From: Bdellovibrio reynosensis
GTDB lineage: Bacteria > Bdellovibrionota > Bdellovibrionia > Bdellovibrionales > Bdellovibrionaceae
Length of the DNA: 64,000 nucleotides
Reading direction: 5' to 3'
Assembly: GCF_022814725.1 (NCBI RefSeq)
Contig: NZ_CP093442.1
Span: 1,054,001-1,118,000, forward strand
Below are positions 42,497-51,617 of the stretch, in pieces. Below the pieces are notes generated by a model. That model saw nothing but the letters and a program-made list of their open reading frames with translations. It searched no databases and was not told the DNA's origin. Both the position numbers and the translations under genes were made by a program. Every line of letters begins with the position of its first letter. Within the stretch, counting starts at the first letter, position 1.

Positions 42497-44833
42497 ATGA
42501 AAAAAACCGTCAGCATAGGACTTGCTTCATTGATGACAGCGCAGTTGGTTGCTAATACCGCCAGTGCTCAGTTCGAGGACTTCCCGCCTCCACCACCGCC
42601 TCCGGATTTTGGTGATTCTGGTGGTGACATGGCAAATCCTCCGCCGCCAGATTTTGACGTTCCTCAAGAATCTCCTTCAACTCCATCAATGCCTGCACCG
42701 GCTCCCCCTTCCATGCGTGGTTCGCCATCTGGCCCAACAGGTTCAGCACCTCGTGGTGGCAATGAAGTTTTAGATAAAAAAGCTAAAGATCGTTTCGCCC
42801 AAGCTCCGATTGAAGACATCAACAATCAGAACTTCCCTGAAACGATTGAATCCTTTGACTTCCCGAATGTGGAAATCACCGACGTTATCAAAGCGATTTC
42901 AGAATTAACTGGAAAGAACTTTATTATTGATCCAGGCGTTCGTGGAAAAATCACGATCATCGCTCCTTCAAAGATTACAGTGGCAGAGGCTTACAAAGCG
43001 TTCCTTTCTGCTTTGGCCATCAACGGCTTCACAGTGGTTCCTTCTGGCAGCTTCTTAAAAGTAAAATCAGCTAGAAATGCCCAGAGAGATAATATTGAAA
43101 CGTTCTCTGGCGCATACTATCCAAATTCAGATCAGATGATCACGCGAATCATACACTTGAAACACATCAGTGCCGCTCAAGTGAACAGAGACCTGCGTAT
43201 TTTGCCGTCTAAAGATGGTGAAATGAATATTTATGAGCCAACAAATTCGATCATTATTTCTGACTACGGTTCAAACATTGACCGTGTTATGAAAATCATC
43301 AGTCAGTTGGACGTTCCTGGATTTGAAGAACAACTTGAAGTTATCCCTATTAAGTACGCAAAAGCTAAAGACTTAGCAGACCTTGTTGATAAGATCGTAA
43401 ATAAAGGAAGCAAAACCCAAGGTGGTGCTCCAGGCACATTTACTGCTGGTGTTCCAAGATTCTCTCGTTCTGCGGGAGCTTCTAGCCAACAAGGTGCAAG
43501 CTTCTTTATGGCAATCCCTGATGACAGAACAAACACGATCATCGTTATTGGTAACAAAAGCGGTATCGTTCGTATTAAAAAACTAATTGGCCAATTGGAT
43601 TTCAAAATCCGCCCTGAAGATTCTGGTGGCGTTTACGTTTATTACGTAAAAAATGGCGATGCTGAAAAAATCGCGGCGACCCTTCAAGGTGTGACTAAAG
43701 ATGCGACTCCGAAACCATCTACGGGCGGAAGTATTCTTTCCCCTATCGGTGCTGGTGGTCAGATGCAAGCTCCACAAGAAATCTTTGGTGGTGATGTTAA
43801 AATCACAGCTGATAAAACGACAAATAGCTTGGTGATTACAGCTAGCAAACAAGACTACGAAGTGGTTTTAAATCTTTTAGCTAAGATCGATATCCCTCGT
43901 GACCAAGTGTTTGTTGAAGCGATCATCATGGAAATGAGCGCCAACGACGGTAATACTTGGGGTATTGGTTACTATCAATACGGTGATTCAGGTTACGGCA
44001 AAGTGGGCTTCAATGGTGGTGTTAACATCAATGACTTCCTAAGCCCTACTGGCGGTACTGGTGCGGTGATCGGTTTTGGTCAAGGCAGCAAAGTGACTGT
44101 GACAGATCCGGTTTCTAAGACGTCGCTTGAAATTCCAAGCTTGATTGGTTTCATCAACTTCTTAAAAACAACCAAAAAAGCCAACATCCTTTCAACTCCA
44201 CAAATCATGACCTTGGATAACCAAGAAGGTGAAATCGAAGTGGGTGATAAGGTTGTTACTGGTTCGCAGACAACTACGCCAACAAATGGTTCGCCTATCA
44301 CGACGCCAACGTTTGATGATGCGACTATTAAGCTGACTTTGAAACCGTTCATCTCCCCTACGAATAAAACAATTCGTATGGAGATCAAACAGCAAGTTAA
44401 ACAGCTTTCAACTGCAAGTACGCCGAAGGCGTTCCAAGATTCGACTCAGCCTTTGGCAAGTCGTAACATTAAGACAGTTATTAATGTGAATGATGGCGAC
44501 ACAGCGGTTCTGGGGGGATTGATGAAGGAACAAGATGTGGAATCAATCACGAAAGTTCCATTACTGGGTGATATTCCAATCTTGGGTTGGCTATTTAAGT
44601 CCCGCACGATCGTAAAAGATAAAACGAATATGGTTGTGTTCTTAACTCCGAAAATCATTAGAAATAATACGGATACCAATTCGATTACTTCAAAAAAACT
44701 GGACGAACGTATCGAATTCGTGAAGTCTCAAGGCGGAATTGACCCATTTGGTAAGAAGATGGATGAGATTCATCGTAAAGCCAAGGGAACTGCAGCGGTA
44801 GACACTTCAGCCCCTACTGTAGAAGAGGAATAA
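42497..44833 (+). CDS. gspD: Type II secretion system secretin GspD
   Basis: A 778-residue outer-membrane secretin. Signal peptide MKKTVSIGLASLMTAQLVANTASA; then an unusual Pro-rich segment of about 60 residues (FPPPPPPPDF, NPPPPDFDV) before the N0 domain (ESFDFPNVEITDVIKAISELTGKNF). N1-N3 domains follow, and the secretin core from about 480 holds VEAIIMEMS and the conserved VPLLGDIPILGWLFKS. The start at 42497 has AGAGGGA in front; the in-frame extension up to 42434 overlaps the post-stop element and lacks a signal sequence. It forms the outer-membrane pore for folded exoenzymes. Confidence 0.95.
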   Translation: MKKTVSIGLASLMTAQLVANTASAQFEDFPPPPPPPDFGDSGGDMANPPPPDFDVPQESPSTPSMPAPAPPSMRGSPSGPTGSAPRGGNEVLDKKAKDRFAQAPIEDINNQNFPETIESFDFPNVEITDVIKAISELTGKNFIIDPGVRGKITIIAPSKITVAEAYKAFLSALAINGFTVVPSGSFLKVKSARNAQRDNIETFSGAYYPNSDQMITRIIHLKHISAAQVNRDLRILPSKDGEMNIYEPTNSIIISDYGSNIDRVMKIISQLDVPGFEEQLEVIPIKYAKAKDLADLVDKIVNKGSKTQGGAPGTFTAGVPRFSRSAGASSQQGASFFMAIPDDRTNTIIVIGNKSGIVRIKKLIGQLDFKIRPEDSGGVYVYYVKNGDAEKIAATLQGVTKDATPKPSTGGSILSPIGAGGQMQAPQEIFGGDVKITADKTTNSLVITASKQDYEVVLNLLAKIDIPRDQVFVEAIIMEMSANDGNTWGIGYYQYGDSGYGKVGFNGGVNINDFLSPTGGTGAVIGFGQGSKVTVTDPVSKTSLEIPSLIGFINFLKTTKKANILSTPQIMTLDNQEGEIEVGDKVVTGSQTTTPTNGSPITTPTFDDATIKLTLKPFISPTNKTIRMEIKQQVKQLSTASTPKAFQDSTQPLASRNIKTVINVNDGDTAVLGGLMKEQDVESITKVPLLGDIPILGWLFKSRTIVKDKTNMVVFLTPKIIRNNTDTNSITSKKLDERIEFVKSQGGIDPFGKKMDEIHRKAKGTAAVDTSAPTVEEE

Positions 44834-44837
44834 AGTA

Positions 44838-46529
44838 ATGGCGTCCGTGGATATTCAAACGATTTTATCTAAAGCAACTTCTTTGACGAAAGATCAAATC
44901 AGATCCGTACTCAATAACCAATCGGTGGTAAGACCTATCACCGTCGGTGAAGCTTTAGCTTCGAAAGAATTTTCCACGGCGGATGAAGTCGTCGCAGATT
45001 TGTGCAAAGAACTGGGTTTGGATTTTATTAGAGACATCCCCGTCAGCGATATCTCCGTCGACTTGATCCGTGACATTCCGATCAACTACGCAAAACAACA
45101 CAACATCCTGCCTTACAAAGAAGATCAGGAAAACCTTGTGGCACTGACCAGCAATCCGGTGAACTTAAAAGCACTGGATGATTTAAAAGTGTTATTCGGT
45201 AAGCGTGTTCGCCCGCTTGTCACAACATCCAGCCGTGTGCAGGATGCAATCAATAAAGTTTATGAAAAAAGCACCGCGAATCTTTCTGGTTTAGATGAAA
45301 TCGACCAAGAAGATTATGACTTAGATGATCCTATCGTAGATCTTTTAGAAGCTGGCGAAGATGATGCGCCAGTGATCAAGATGGTGAATAGCCTTCTGTT
45401 TCGCGCTGTAAAAGAAAAAGCATCTGATATCCACGTTGAACCCTATGAAAAAGATATGGCCGTGCGTTTCCGTACAGACGGTATTTTGTTTGACGTGTTT
45501 AAACCACCTAAAAAACTTCAAAACGCGATCACCTCCCGTATCAAAGTTATGGCGAACTTAAATATCGCTGAAAAGCGTTTGCCTCAAGACGGTCGTATTC
45601 CTTTGAAGGTGGGTGGTAAAGATATCGATATCCGTTTATCTACAGTGCCTACTCCTTACGGAGAACGCCTGGTCATGCGTATTCAAGATAGATCTTCCAT
45701 CGTTCTTGAGCTGACTCAACTTGGATTTTCTGGCGAAAATCTTGATAGACTTGATGATCTTTTAGCACGCAGCTACGGAATCTTTCTTGTTACAGGGCCA
45801 ACAGGTTCAGGTAAATCCACCACTTTGTACGGCGCTTTAACTAAATTAAACAAACCAGACGTGAACATTCTGACGGTAGAAGATCCTGTGGAGCAGCGTA
45901 TTCACGGCGTCGGTCAGGTACAAGTAAATGCTAAAATTGGATTAACTTTCGCAGCTGGCTTAAGATCGTTTCTTCGTCAAGACCCTGACATCATCATGGT
46001 GGGTGAGGTCCGCGACTTAGAAACTGCGGAACTTGCTATTCAGGCTTCACTAACAGGTCACTTGGTTTTATCTACACTGCATACCAATGACTCTGCCGGT
46101 GCATTTCCCCGTCTTATTGATTTCGGCGTGGAACCTTTCTTAATTGCGACGTCAATTCAAGGGGTGGTGGCACAACGCCTTGTGCGTGTATTGTGCCCGC
46201 ACTGTAAAGCTCCGTATGAGCCTTCTGATTTTGAAATCCAATTATTAGGCGTGACTCGCGAAGAAGCTAAGAACGGACATATCTGTCGCGCGATGGGTTG
46301 CAATCACTGCAATCAAAAAGGTTATTCAGGGCGTACCACGATCAGTGAACTTTTAATTGTGACAGACGACATCCGCTCTTTGATCATGCAACGAAAAGAT
46401 GGTAACACTATTAAAAAACAAGCCGTGCAAAATGGAATGAAAACATTCCGTGATCATGGGGTACAAAAAGTTTTAGCTGGTATTACTACAATTGAAGAAC
46501 TGACTTCAAACACTCAGTTAGATATTTAG
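44838..46529 (+). CDS. gspE: Type II secretion ATPase GspE
   Basis: A 563-residue cytoplasmic ATPase. N-terminal region, N1E/T2SSE-N domain, then the motor: KASDIHVEPYE, Walker A GPTGSGKSTTLYG near residue 321, the Asp-box EDPVEQRI, Walker B DIIMVGEVRDLETAE, the His box TGHLVLSTLHTND, and the four-cysteine zinc motif CPHC...CNHC near 455-495. It powers assembly of the pseudopilus. Confidence 0.97.
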   Translation: MASVDIQTILSKATSLTKDQIRSVLNNQSVVRPITVGEALASKEFSTADEVVADLCKELGLDFIRDIPVSDISVDLIRDIPINYAKQHNILPYKEDQENLVALTSNPVNLKALDDLKVLFGKRVRPLVTTSSRVQDAINKVYEKSTANLSGLDEIDQEDYDLDDPIVDLLEAGEDDAPVIKMVNSLLFRAVKEKASDIHVEPYEKDMAVRFRTDGILFDVFKPPKKLQNAITSRIKVMANLNIAEKRLPQDGRIPLKVGGKDIDIRLSTVPTPYGERLVMRIQDRSSIVLELTQLGFSGENLDRLDDLLARSYGIFLVTGPTGSGKSTTLYGALTKLNKPDVNILTVEDPVEQRIHGVGQVQVNAKIGLTFAAGLRSFLRQDPDIIMVGEVRDLETAELAIQASLTGHLVLSTLHTNDSAGAFPRLIDFGVEPFLIATSIQGVVAQRLVRVLCPHCKAPYEPSDFEIQLLGVTREEAKNGHICRAMGCNHCNQKGYSGRTTISELLIVTDDIRSLIMQRKDGNTIKKQAVQNGMKTFRDHGVQKVLAGITTIEELTSNTQLDI

Positions 46530-46543
46530 GATAGAAAAAGAAA

Positions 46544-47764
46544 ATGCCGATTTTTGAGTACAAAGGCCTTACCCGAGATGGAAAAAACGTAAAAGGCGTC
46601 GTTGACGCCGATAATTTGCGTACGGCTAGAACTAAGCTCAAAAAAGACAATATCTACGTCATCGATATCCGCGATAAAAAGAAAACAGACCCCAAGAAGA
46701 AAGCAGGTTCGGTTCGCACGACTAAAAAAGTCGGAGTGAAGGAACTTTCTTTGATGACCCGTCAGTTGGCGACTTTAGTTAAAGCCAACATTCCTTTAGT
46801 TGATGCTTTAACTGCGGTTTCTGAACAAGTTGAAAATCCTGTTTTGTCTGAAGCTTTGGCTGACTGTAAAAACATGGTCAACGAAGGGGCGACTTTGCAC
46901 AAGTCCTTAGCAAAGTATCCAAACATTTTCACCAATATATATGTTTCAATGGTGGAAGCCGGTGAAATGTCAGGAAGCTTGGACGTTATCTTAATGCGTC
47001 TTGCAGAGTTCACTGAGGCCCAAGCAGATTTGAAGGCCAAAGTCAGCAGTGCTATGACTTACCCGATCATCATGATGACAGTGACGATTGGTCTTCTTGG
47101 TTTCTTATTCATCTTCTTGATTCCAAAAATGGTGACGGTGTTTGAATCAGCGCCAAATCTGGAACTTCCTTGGTATACAGTCATGATCATTGATGCCAGC
47201 CAGTTCATGGTGAACTATTGGTACTTGGTTGTCGGTGTAGTTTTGATTACATATTTAATGTTCAAAAATTGGAAGAACACCCCGGCTGGTGCAAAACAGT
47301 GGGATGCAATTTCTTTGAAGCTTCCGATTGTGGGTCCGACCGTAAGAATGGTCGCGGTGTCTCGTTTTACTCGCACCCTTGCAACTTTATTAAACGGTGG
47401 CGTCCCCATGTTAGCCGCATTAGATATCGTGCGTAACGTAGTTTCTAACCATGTGCTTGCTAAAGCTATTGATGAAGCGCGCAGCAATATCTCTGAAGGT
47501 GAATCCATTGCAGGTCCATTAAAAAAATCAGGACAATTCCCGCCCATCGTTATCCACATGGTGAACATTGGCGAAAAAACAGGCGAACTTGAAAATATGC
47601 TTTCACAGGTTTCTGACGCCTATGATTTCCAAGTGAAAACCAAGTTAGAAGGTCTAACAAGTTTAATGGGTCCTGTGGTCATCGTTCTTATGGGTTTTGC
47701 AATCGGCATGATCGTGGTTGCGGTCATGGTACCTATGTTTGAAATGGCTAACATTGCCGGCTAG
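46544..47764 (+). CDS. gspF: Type II secretion inner-membrane platform protein GspF
   Basis: A 406-residue protein with the GspF/PilC layout: an N-terminal segment MPIFEYKGLTRDGKNVKGVVDADN, two repeated cytoplasmic T2SSF domains (about 70-190 and 275-395), and three membrane helices (near 175, 220 and 385). It links the ATPase to pseudopilin extraction. Its TAG stop lies in the loop of a GCCGGC hairpin that opens a post-stop element. Confidence 0.95.
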   Translation: MPIFEYKGLTRDGKNVKGVVDADNLRTARTKLKKDNIYVIDIRDKKKTDPKKKAGSVRTTKKVGVKELSLMTRQLATLVKANIPLVDALTAVSEQVENPVLSEALADCKNMVNEGATLHKSLAKYPNIFTNIYVSMVEAGEMSGSLDVILMRLAEFTEAQADLKAKVSSAMTYPIIMMTVTIGLLGFLFIFLIPKMVTVFESAPNLELPWYTVMIIDASQFMVNYWYLVVGVVLITYLMFKNWKNTPAGAKQWDAISLKLPIVGPTVRMVAVSRFTRTLATLLNGGVPMLAALDIVRNVVSNHVLAKAIDEARSNISEGESIAGPLKKSGQFPPIVIHMVNIGEKTGELENMLSQVSDAYDFQVKTKLEGLTSLMGPVVIVLMGFAIGMIVVAVMVPMFEMANIAG

Positions 47765-47838
47765 TCGCCGGCAGAGCTGGAGCGACGAATGTACTCCGAC
47801 GAAGTCGGAGTGTAGGCCAGCGTCGGAAGCTAAAGCAG
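47756..47838 (+). repeat. Post-stop structured element, copy 4 (gspF-gspG)
   Basis: GCCGGC (47756-47761) and GCCGGC (47767-47772) pair around a loop containing the gspF stop codon. The main hairpin is ACTCCGAC-GAA-GTCGGAGT (47793-47811), enclosed by CGACG (47783-47787) with CGTCG (47821-47825) and AGCT with AGCT. It is a longer variant of the family, inside the operon. Confidence 0.6.
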
Positions 47839-47931
47839 ATTACGCACGTCATTACAGGCACAATTCTTTACCTCCTCATAGTTCCCTGCTACGCTTTAAG
47901 CCTGATTTAGTGACTTAACTAAGGAGTACAC

Positions 47932-48342
47932 ATGTTTGTTCTTAGAAACCGCAAGGGTATGACTCTTATCGAGATCATGATCGTACTTGCGATCATCGGC
48001 AGTATCGCAGCTCTTCTTCTTCCCAACATCACGGGACAATTGGATAAATCCAAAGTGAAAGAAGCTAAAATTCAAATGACTCAAATCGTGAATGCACTTT
48101 CAATGTATTACACTGATTGCGGTAAATACCCACAAAGCCTTGAAGGTCTATCAAAAGCAGACGCTGATTGCTCGAACTGGGGACCAGAACCTTACTACAA
48201 AAAAGATCTTAAAGATCCATTCGGAAACGAACTTGTTTACAGCGTTGAAGGTTCTGAATACGACCTTAAGTCTTTCGGTAAGGATGGACGCGAAGGTGGT
48301 TCTGGAAACGATAAGGACATCACTTTAGACGACGTTCAGTAG
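47932..48342 (+). CDS. gspG: Major pseudopilin GspG
   Basis: A 136-residue type IV pilin-like protein. The prepilin peptidase site is RKG/MTLIEIMIVLAII, with Glu at mature position 5. The C-terminal part has the GspG features YYTDCGKYPQSLEGL, KDPFGNELVYS and the calcium-site region DLKSFGKDGREGG. It is the main subunit of the pseudopilus. AAGGAG lies five bases before the ATG. It follows a 167-base gap that could hold a promoter, so expression may be set separately. Confidence 0.96.
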   Translation: MFVLRNRKGMTLIEIMIVLAIIGSIAALLLPNITGQLDKSKVKEAKIQMTQIVNALSMYYTDCGKYPQSLEGLSKADADCSNWGPEPYYKKDLKDPFGNELVYSVEGSEYDLKSFGKDGREGGSGNDKDITLDDVQ

Positions 48343-48348
48343 GTCTAA

Positions 48349-48936
48349 ATGAGATCGAATCGGGGCTTCACGTTGATTGAAATCATGATCGTGCTGGCAA
48401 TTCTAGCAGCACTGATCGTTGTCGGGGCCCCCCGCCTTTTGCGAAAAGAAGGCAATATCAAAAATGTCGCTCGCAGCTTCATTGTTTTAAGTAAAGAAGT
48501 TCGCAACAAAGCCCGCCTTACAAATTCCACTTATCGCATCGTTATTAATATGGATCCCCAAGATGAAAAATATTGGGTCGAACGCGCCAGTGGTCCACAG
48601 CCTGTAGATCCTGAGGCCTACGAAAAAGCCCAAGAAAAAAGTGAAGACAAAGATGAGGATGCTCCACCTCCGCTTTTTCAAATCGATAAATCCATCGGAA
48701 AAGAAAAAACTTTGCCGCGTGGTTTACGATTTGGCTCTGTAGAAACCATCAATATGAAAAGTCCTATGACATCGGGCACAGCCTATGTCCACTTTTTCCC
48801 GGAAGGTTTTGTAGAAGCCGCTGCCATACAAATCACCGATGGAAATAAATTAACATGGACTCTTGTTTTTAATCCTTTAACGGGTCAAGCTGATATCATA
48901 GAGAAAGCTCAATCGTTAAAGGACATTCAACGGTGA
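48349..48936 (+). CDS. gspH: Minor pseudopilin GspH
   Basis: A 195-residue pseudopilin with cleavage site SNRG/FTLIEIMIVLAILAAL and Glu at position 5. The middle holds an acidic low-complexity insertion (EKAQEKSEDKDEDAPPP), then a beta-rich C-terminus (TSGTAYVHFFPEGFVEAAAIQI). Position between gspG and gspI and its size fit GspH. Its stop overlaps the gspI start (GTGA). Confidence 0.88.
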   Translation: MRSNRGFTLIEIMIVLAILAALIVVGAPRLLRKEGNIKNVARSFIVLSKEVRNKARLTNSTYRIVINMDPQDEKYWVERASGPQPVDPEAYEKAQEKSEDKDEDAPPPLFQIDKSIGKEKTLPRGLRFGSVETINMKSPMTSGTAYVHFFPEGFVEAAAIQITDGNKLTWTLVFNPLTGQADIIEKAQSLKDIQR

Positions 48937-49448
48937 TTAGAAAGAATAATGGATTTACGTTAGTAGAAACAGTGATGGCCATGGTCATCCTAGCGTCGGG
49001 ACTTTTGCTTTTGTCAAATTCCTGGAGCGGCAGTTTCATGCGCGTAAAGAAAACCCAGCTTTCTACCGAAGTCGCTGCCCTTTTAGAACGAAAAATGATT
49101 GAAGTAGAAATGGAGTATGCGGGAAAACCGCTGGATTCTATTCCGGAAGAAAAAGAAGACGATTTCGGCGAACAGTATTCCCAATATTCTTGGAAGATGA
49201 CTTCCAAGGAATTTGAAGTCCCCGATTTTTCAGCGACCCTTGCGGCACAAACTGAAAACACCGATGAACTGACGATGACAATCATGAAGGCATTGACAGA
49301 GCATCTTAGCAAATCCATCAAAGAAGTTAAGGTGACTATCATCTATAAGGGCGCGAAAAAACCTTTAGAATTTTCCGCAACCCAATACTTTGTAGATTAC
49401 AATAAAGAACTTCCTATGCCTGGCATCCCAGGGGGAGTTGGAATGTGA
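48933..49448 (+). CDS. gspI: Minor pseudopilin GspI
   Basis: A 171-residue pseudopilin starting with GTG; cleavage site KNNG/FTLVETVMAMVILASG, Glu at position 5. The remainder is short and mixed alpha/beta, as in the GspI-J-K tip complex. It overlaps gspH upstream and gspJ downstream by four bases each (GTGA). Confidence 0.88.
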   Translation: MIRKNNGFTLVETVMAMVILASGLLLLSNSWSGSFMRVKKTQLSTEVAALLERKMIEVEMEYAGKPLDSIPEEKEDDFGEQYSQYSWKMTSKEFEVPDFSATLAAQTENTDELTMTIMKALTEHLSKSIKEVKVTIIYKGAKKPLEFSATQYFVDYNKELPMPGIPGGVGM

Positions 49449-50287
49449 TTCGCTTCACTTCCCCTCGCGCCAGAGGCTTTACGATGATCGAGCTTATGAT
49501 CGTGATTGCGATCTTAAGTACACTGACGATCCTGACGGCCCAATCTATTTCTCAAGCGATCAAAGCTAAGGTCAAACTTCAAGATCAAATCGATGATGTT
49601 TCCAGAATGCGTGATGCGGTCCGCTTGGTTGAGCGAGATATTAATTTGGCATTCCATTATCGCGATATTGAAAAAGAGCTTGAACAAATCATTAAGAAAA
49701 AATCTACGACAACAAATCCCCCGGGAACTCCCCCCGTTCCGATAGATCCAACACAAGAGGCGGTGGAACGTCGCGAAGTTCCACGCCGGGATCCCGTGAC
49801 TCATTTCATTGGCAACGAAGACAACGTCAGTTTCGTTACTATGAACAATGCTCGAACAGTAAGAAACGTGCAACAAGCCGACTTTGTTGAAGTGGGCTAT
49901 TCCCTTAAAGAATGTAAATCTGTCAGGGAAGATGGTGGTTCGTCGAAATGCCTTTGGCGCAGAAGTTCACCATTTGCTGATCTAGATGTCACCAAAGGTG
50001 GCGATGAAGTGGTGCTTTTAGAAAACGTCACTGAATTTAAATTAAAATATATCGGCAAAGGAAAACAAGATTGGGTCAATTCTTGGCGCACCGATGCCCA
50101 AGGTGACGGTGCGACCAAAGGAAAATTCCCACAGGCTGTTGAAGTTTCCATCACGGTAGAGAAAAAACAAAAAGCCAAAGCAAAAAAATATTCAATGCAA
50201 GTCGTAGCTCCAATTCATTTCACTAACAACCCTGAGGAAGGAGGATCATCAAATGGATTACAAGGCACTCAAAACAATTTCCAATAA
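49445..50287 (+). CDS. gspJ: Minor pseudopilin GspJ
   Basis: A 280-residue pseudopilin starting with GTG; cleavage site RARG/FTMIELMIVIAILSTL, Glu at position 5. The C-terminal domain includes LVERDINLAF, a Pro-rich insertion TTNPPGTPPVPIDPTQ, CLWRRSSPFADLD and LENVTEFKLKYIGKG, which match GspJ. It overlaps gspK by 35 bases in another frame; gspK has its own GGAGG inside gspJ. Confidence 0.9.
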   Translation: MIRFTSPRARGFTMIELMIVIAILSTLTILTAQSISQAIKAKVKLQDQIDDVSRMRDAVRLVERDINLAFHYRDIEKELEQIIKKKSTTTNPPGTPPVPIDPTQEAVERREVPRRDPVTHFIGNEDNVSFVTMNNARTVRNVQQADFVEVGYSLKECKSVREDGGSSKCLWRRSSPFADLDVTKGGDEVVLLENVTEFKLKYIGKGKQDWVNSWRTDAQGDGATKGKFPQAVEVSITVEKKQKAKAKKYSMQVVAPIHFTNNPEEGGSSNGLQGTQNNFQ

Positions 50288-51506
50288 TCTGCAACGCCCT
50301 GTAAAAAACGAACGCGGCATAGCTTTGATGATCGCCATCGCCTGCTTAATGCTGATCATGTATTTCGCAATGGAAGTGAGCTATGATTCCAGTGTTGAGT
50401 ACCTAGTAAACTCTGCCGGCGTAAACCGCGTGAAAGCTTATTATGCGGCAAAATCCGGAATGCAACTAAGTCTTCTGAGAATTAAGATTTATCAGCAAGC
50501 GCAAAGTAAATTTGGCGCACAACTTGGCAACAGTCCTTTATTAGACCAAATTTGGAAATTCCCCTTCGCCTGGCCTTTGCCAATTCCAGCCGAACTGAAT
50601 GCTGTCGACAAAGACAGCTTCAAAAAAATCTTCAGCGAATCCAGTATGGATTCAAGCTATCTTGTGACGATTGAAGACGAAGGTTCTAAGATCGATTTAA
50701 ACGACTTAAACTCCCCTTCCAAAGTTTTACAAGAATCCACAAAAAAACAGCTGATCAACATCTTTGAGCAAAAAAAATTAGAAGATGAAGAGTTCGGCCG
50801 CGCCTATGGCAATTATCGCTTTGAAGAATTAGTAAATAGCATCGCCGATTGGATGAGTCCGAAGTCACAATCATTTAATGGCGGCGATAAAAGATCTAAG
50901 TTCAACGAGCTGAACAACCAAGCTCAAACTGATTACTTCCCTCCGAATAGAAACTTTAGAACCCTGGGCGAACTGCACATGATCCCAGGCATGACGGATG
51001 ATCTTTACAACTTAATGCTTCCCAGGGTCACTATCTATGGCATGAAGGGCATCAATCCCAACCTTGCGACTAAAGAAGTTCTAAAATCATTAGATCCCGG
51101 CATGACGGAAGAAATCGTTAGCGACATTATCAAACGCAGAGAAACTGAAGCTGAAGGCGGCCCTTTTAAATGCGACGCAAGCGGCGGCAGCCAAGATTTC
51201 TGGAGCTTCGTACAAGGCCGCAACGCAAGACTGGTCGGGAGCCCTCAAGACATCCCTATGACGTGCGACACAGTGATGAACTTTAAAATCATCAGCACAG
51301 GGGAATTCGCAGGCTCTACCAGAGAAATCACTGCCATTGTGATGGATTTAAACAAAGCCGCCACAAAAATCAAAACCTTCACCGATAAAGAAAAGAAGGA
51401 TCAAGAAGGCAATCCGGGCGGGGCCCCCGAGAAAAAAGACGAAAACAAAAAAGCCGACCCTATTGCCAAGGGGCCGCCGCGCATTGTTTTCTGGAACGAA
51501 AGATAA
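50253..51506 (+). CDS. gspK: Minor pseudopilin GspK
   Basis: A 417-residue, unusually large pseudopilin, as expected for GspK. The cleavage site is NERG/IALMIAIACLMLIMYF; position 5 is Ile, not Glu, which is normal for GspK, the tip subunit. Conserved parts are VEDEGSKIDLNDLN-like ... VTIEDEGSKIDLNDL near 140, RTLGELHMIPGM near 233 and INPNLATKEVL near 270. The C-terminus is a charged low-complexity tail rich in Lys, Gly and Pro. A strong GGAGG lies eight bases before the ATG. Confidence 0.9.
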   Translation: MDYKALKTISNNLQRPVKNERGIALMIAIACLMLIMYFAMEVSYDSSVEYLVNSAGVNRVKAYYAAKSGMQLSLLRIKIYQQAQSKFGAQLGNSPLLDQIWKFPFAWPLPIPAELNAVDKDSFKKIFSESSMDSSYLVTIEDEGSKIDLNDLNSPSKVLQESTKKQLINIFEQKKLEDEEFGRAYGNYRFEELVNSIADWMSPKSQSFNGGDKRSKFNELNNQAQTDYFPPNRNFRTLGELHMIPGMTDDLYNLMLPRVTIYGMKGINPNLATKEVLKSLDPGMTEEIVSDIIKRRETEAEGGPFKCDASGGSQDFWSFVQGRNARLVGSPQDIPMTCDTVMNFKIISTGEFAGSTREITAIVMDLNKAATKIKTFTDKEKKDQEGNPGGAPEKKDENKKADPIAKGPPRIVFWNER

Positions 51507-51617
51507 CCACCTAGACCAACATCCAAGACGCCGAGATTTCAGTTTCAACTATACTTACGTGACGGGCTCGTCTAAAATCAGACGTACAGCTCGTTCTATG
51601 GATGGAGGAGTAAGTTA

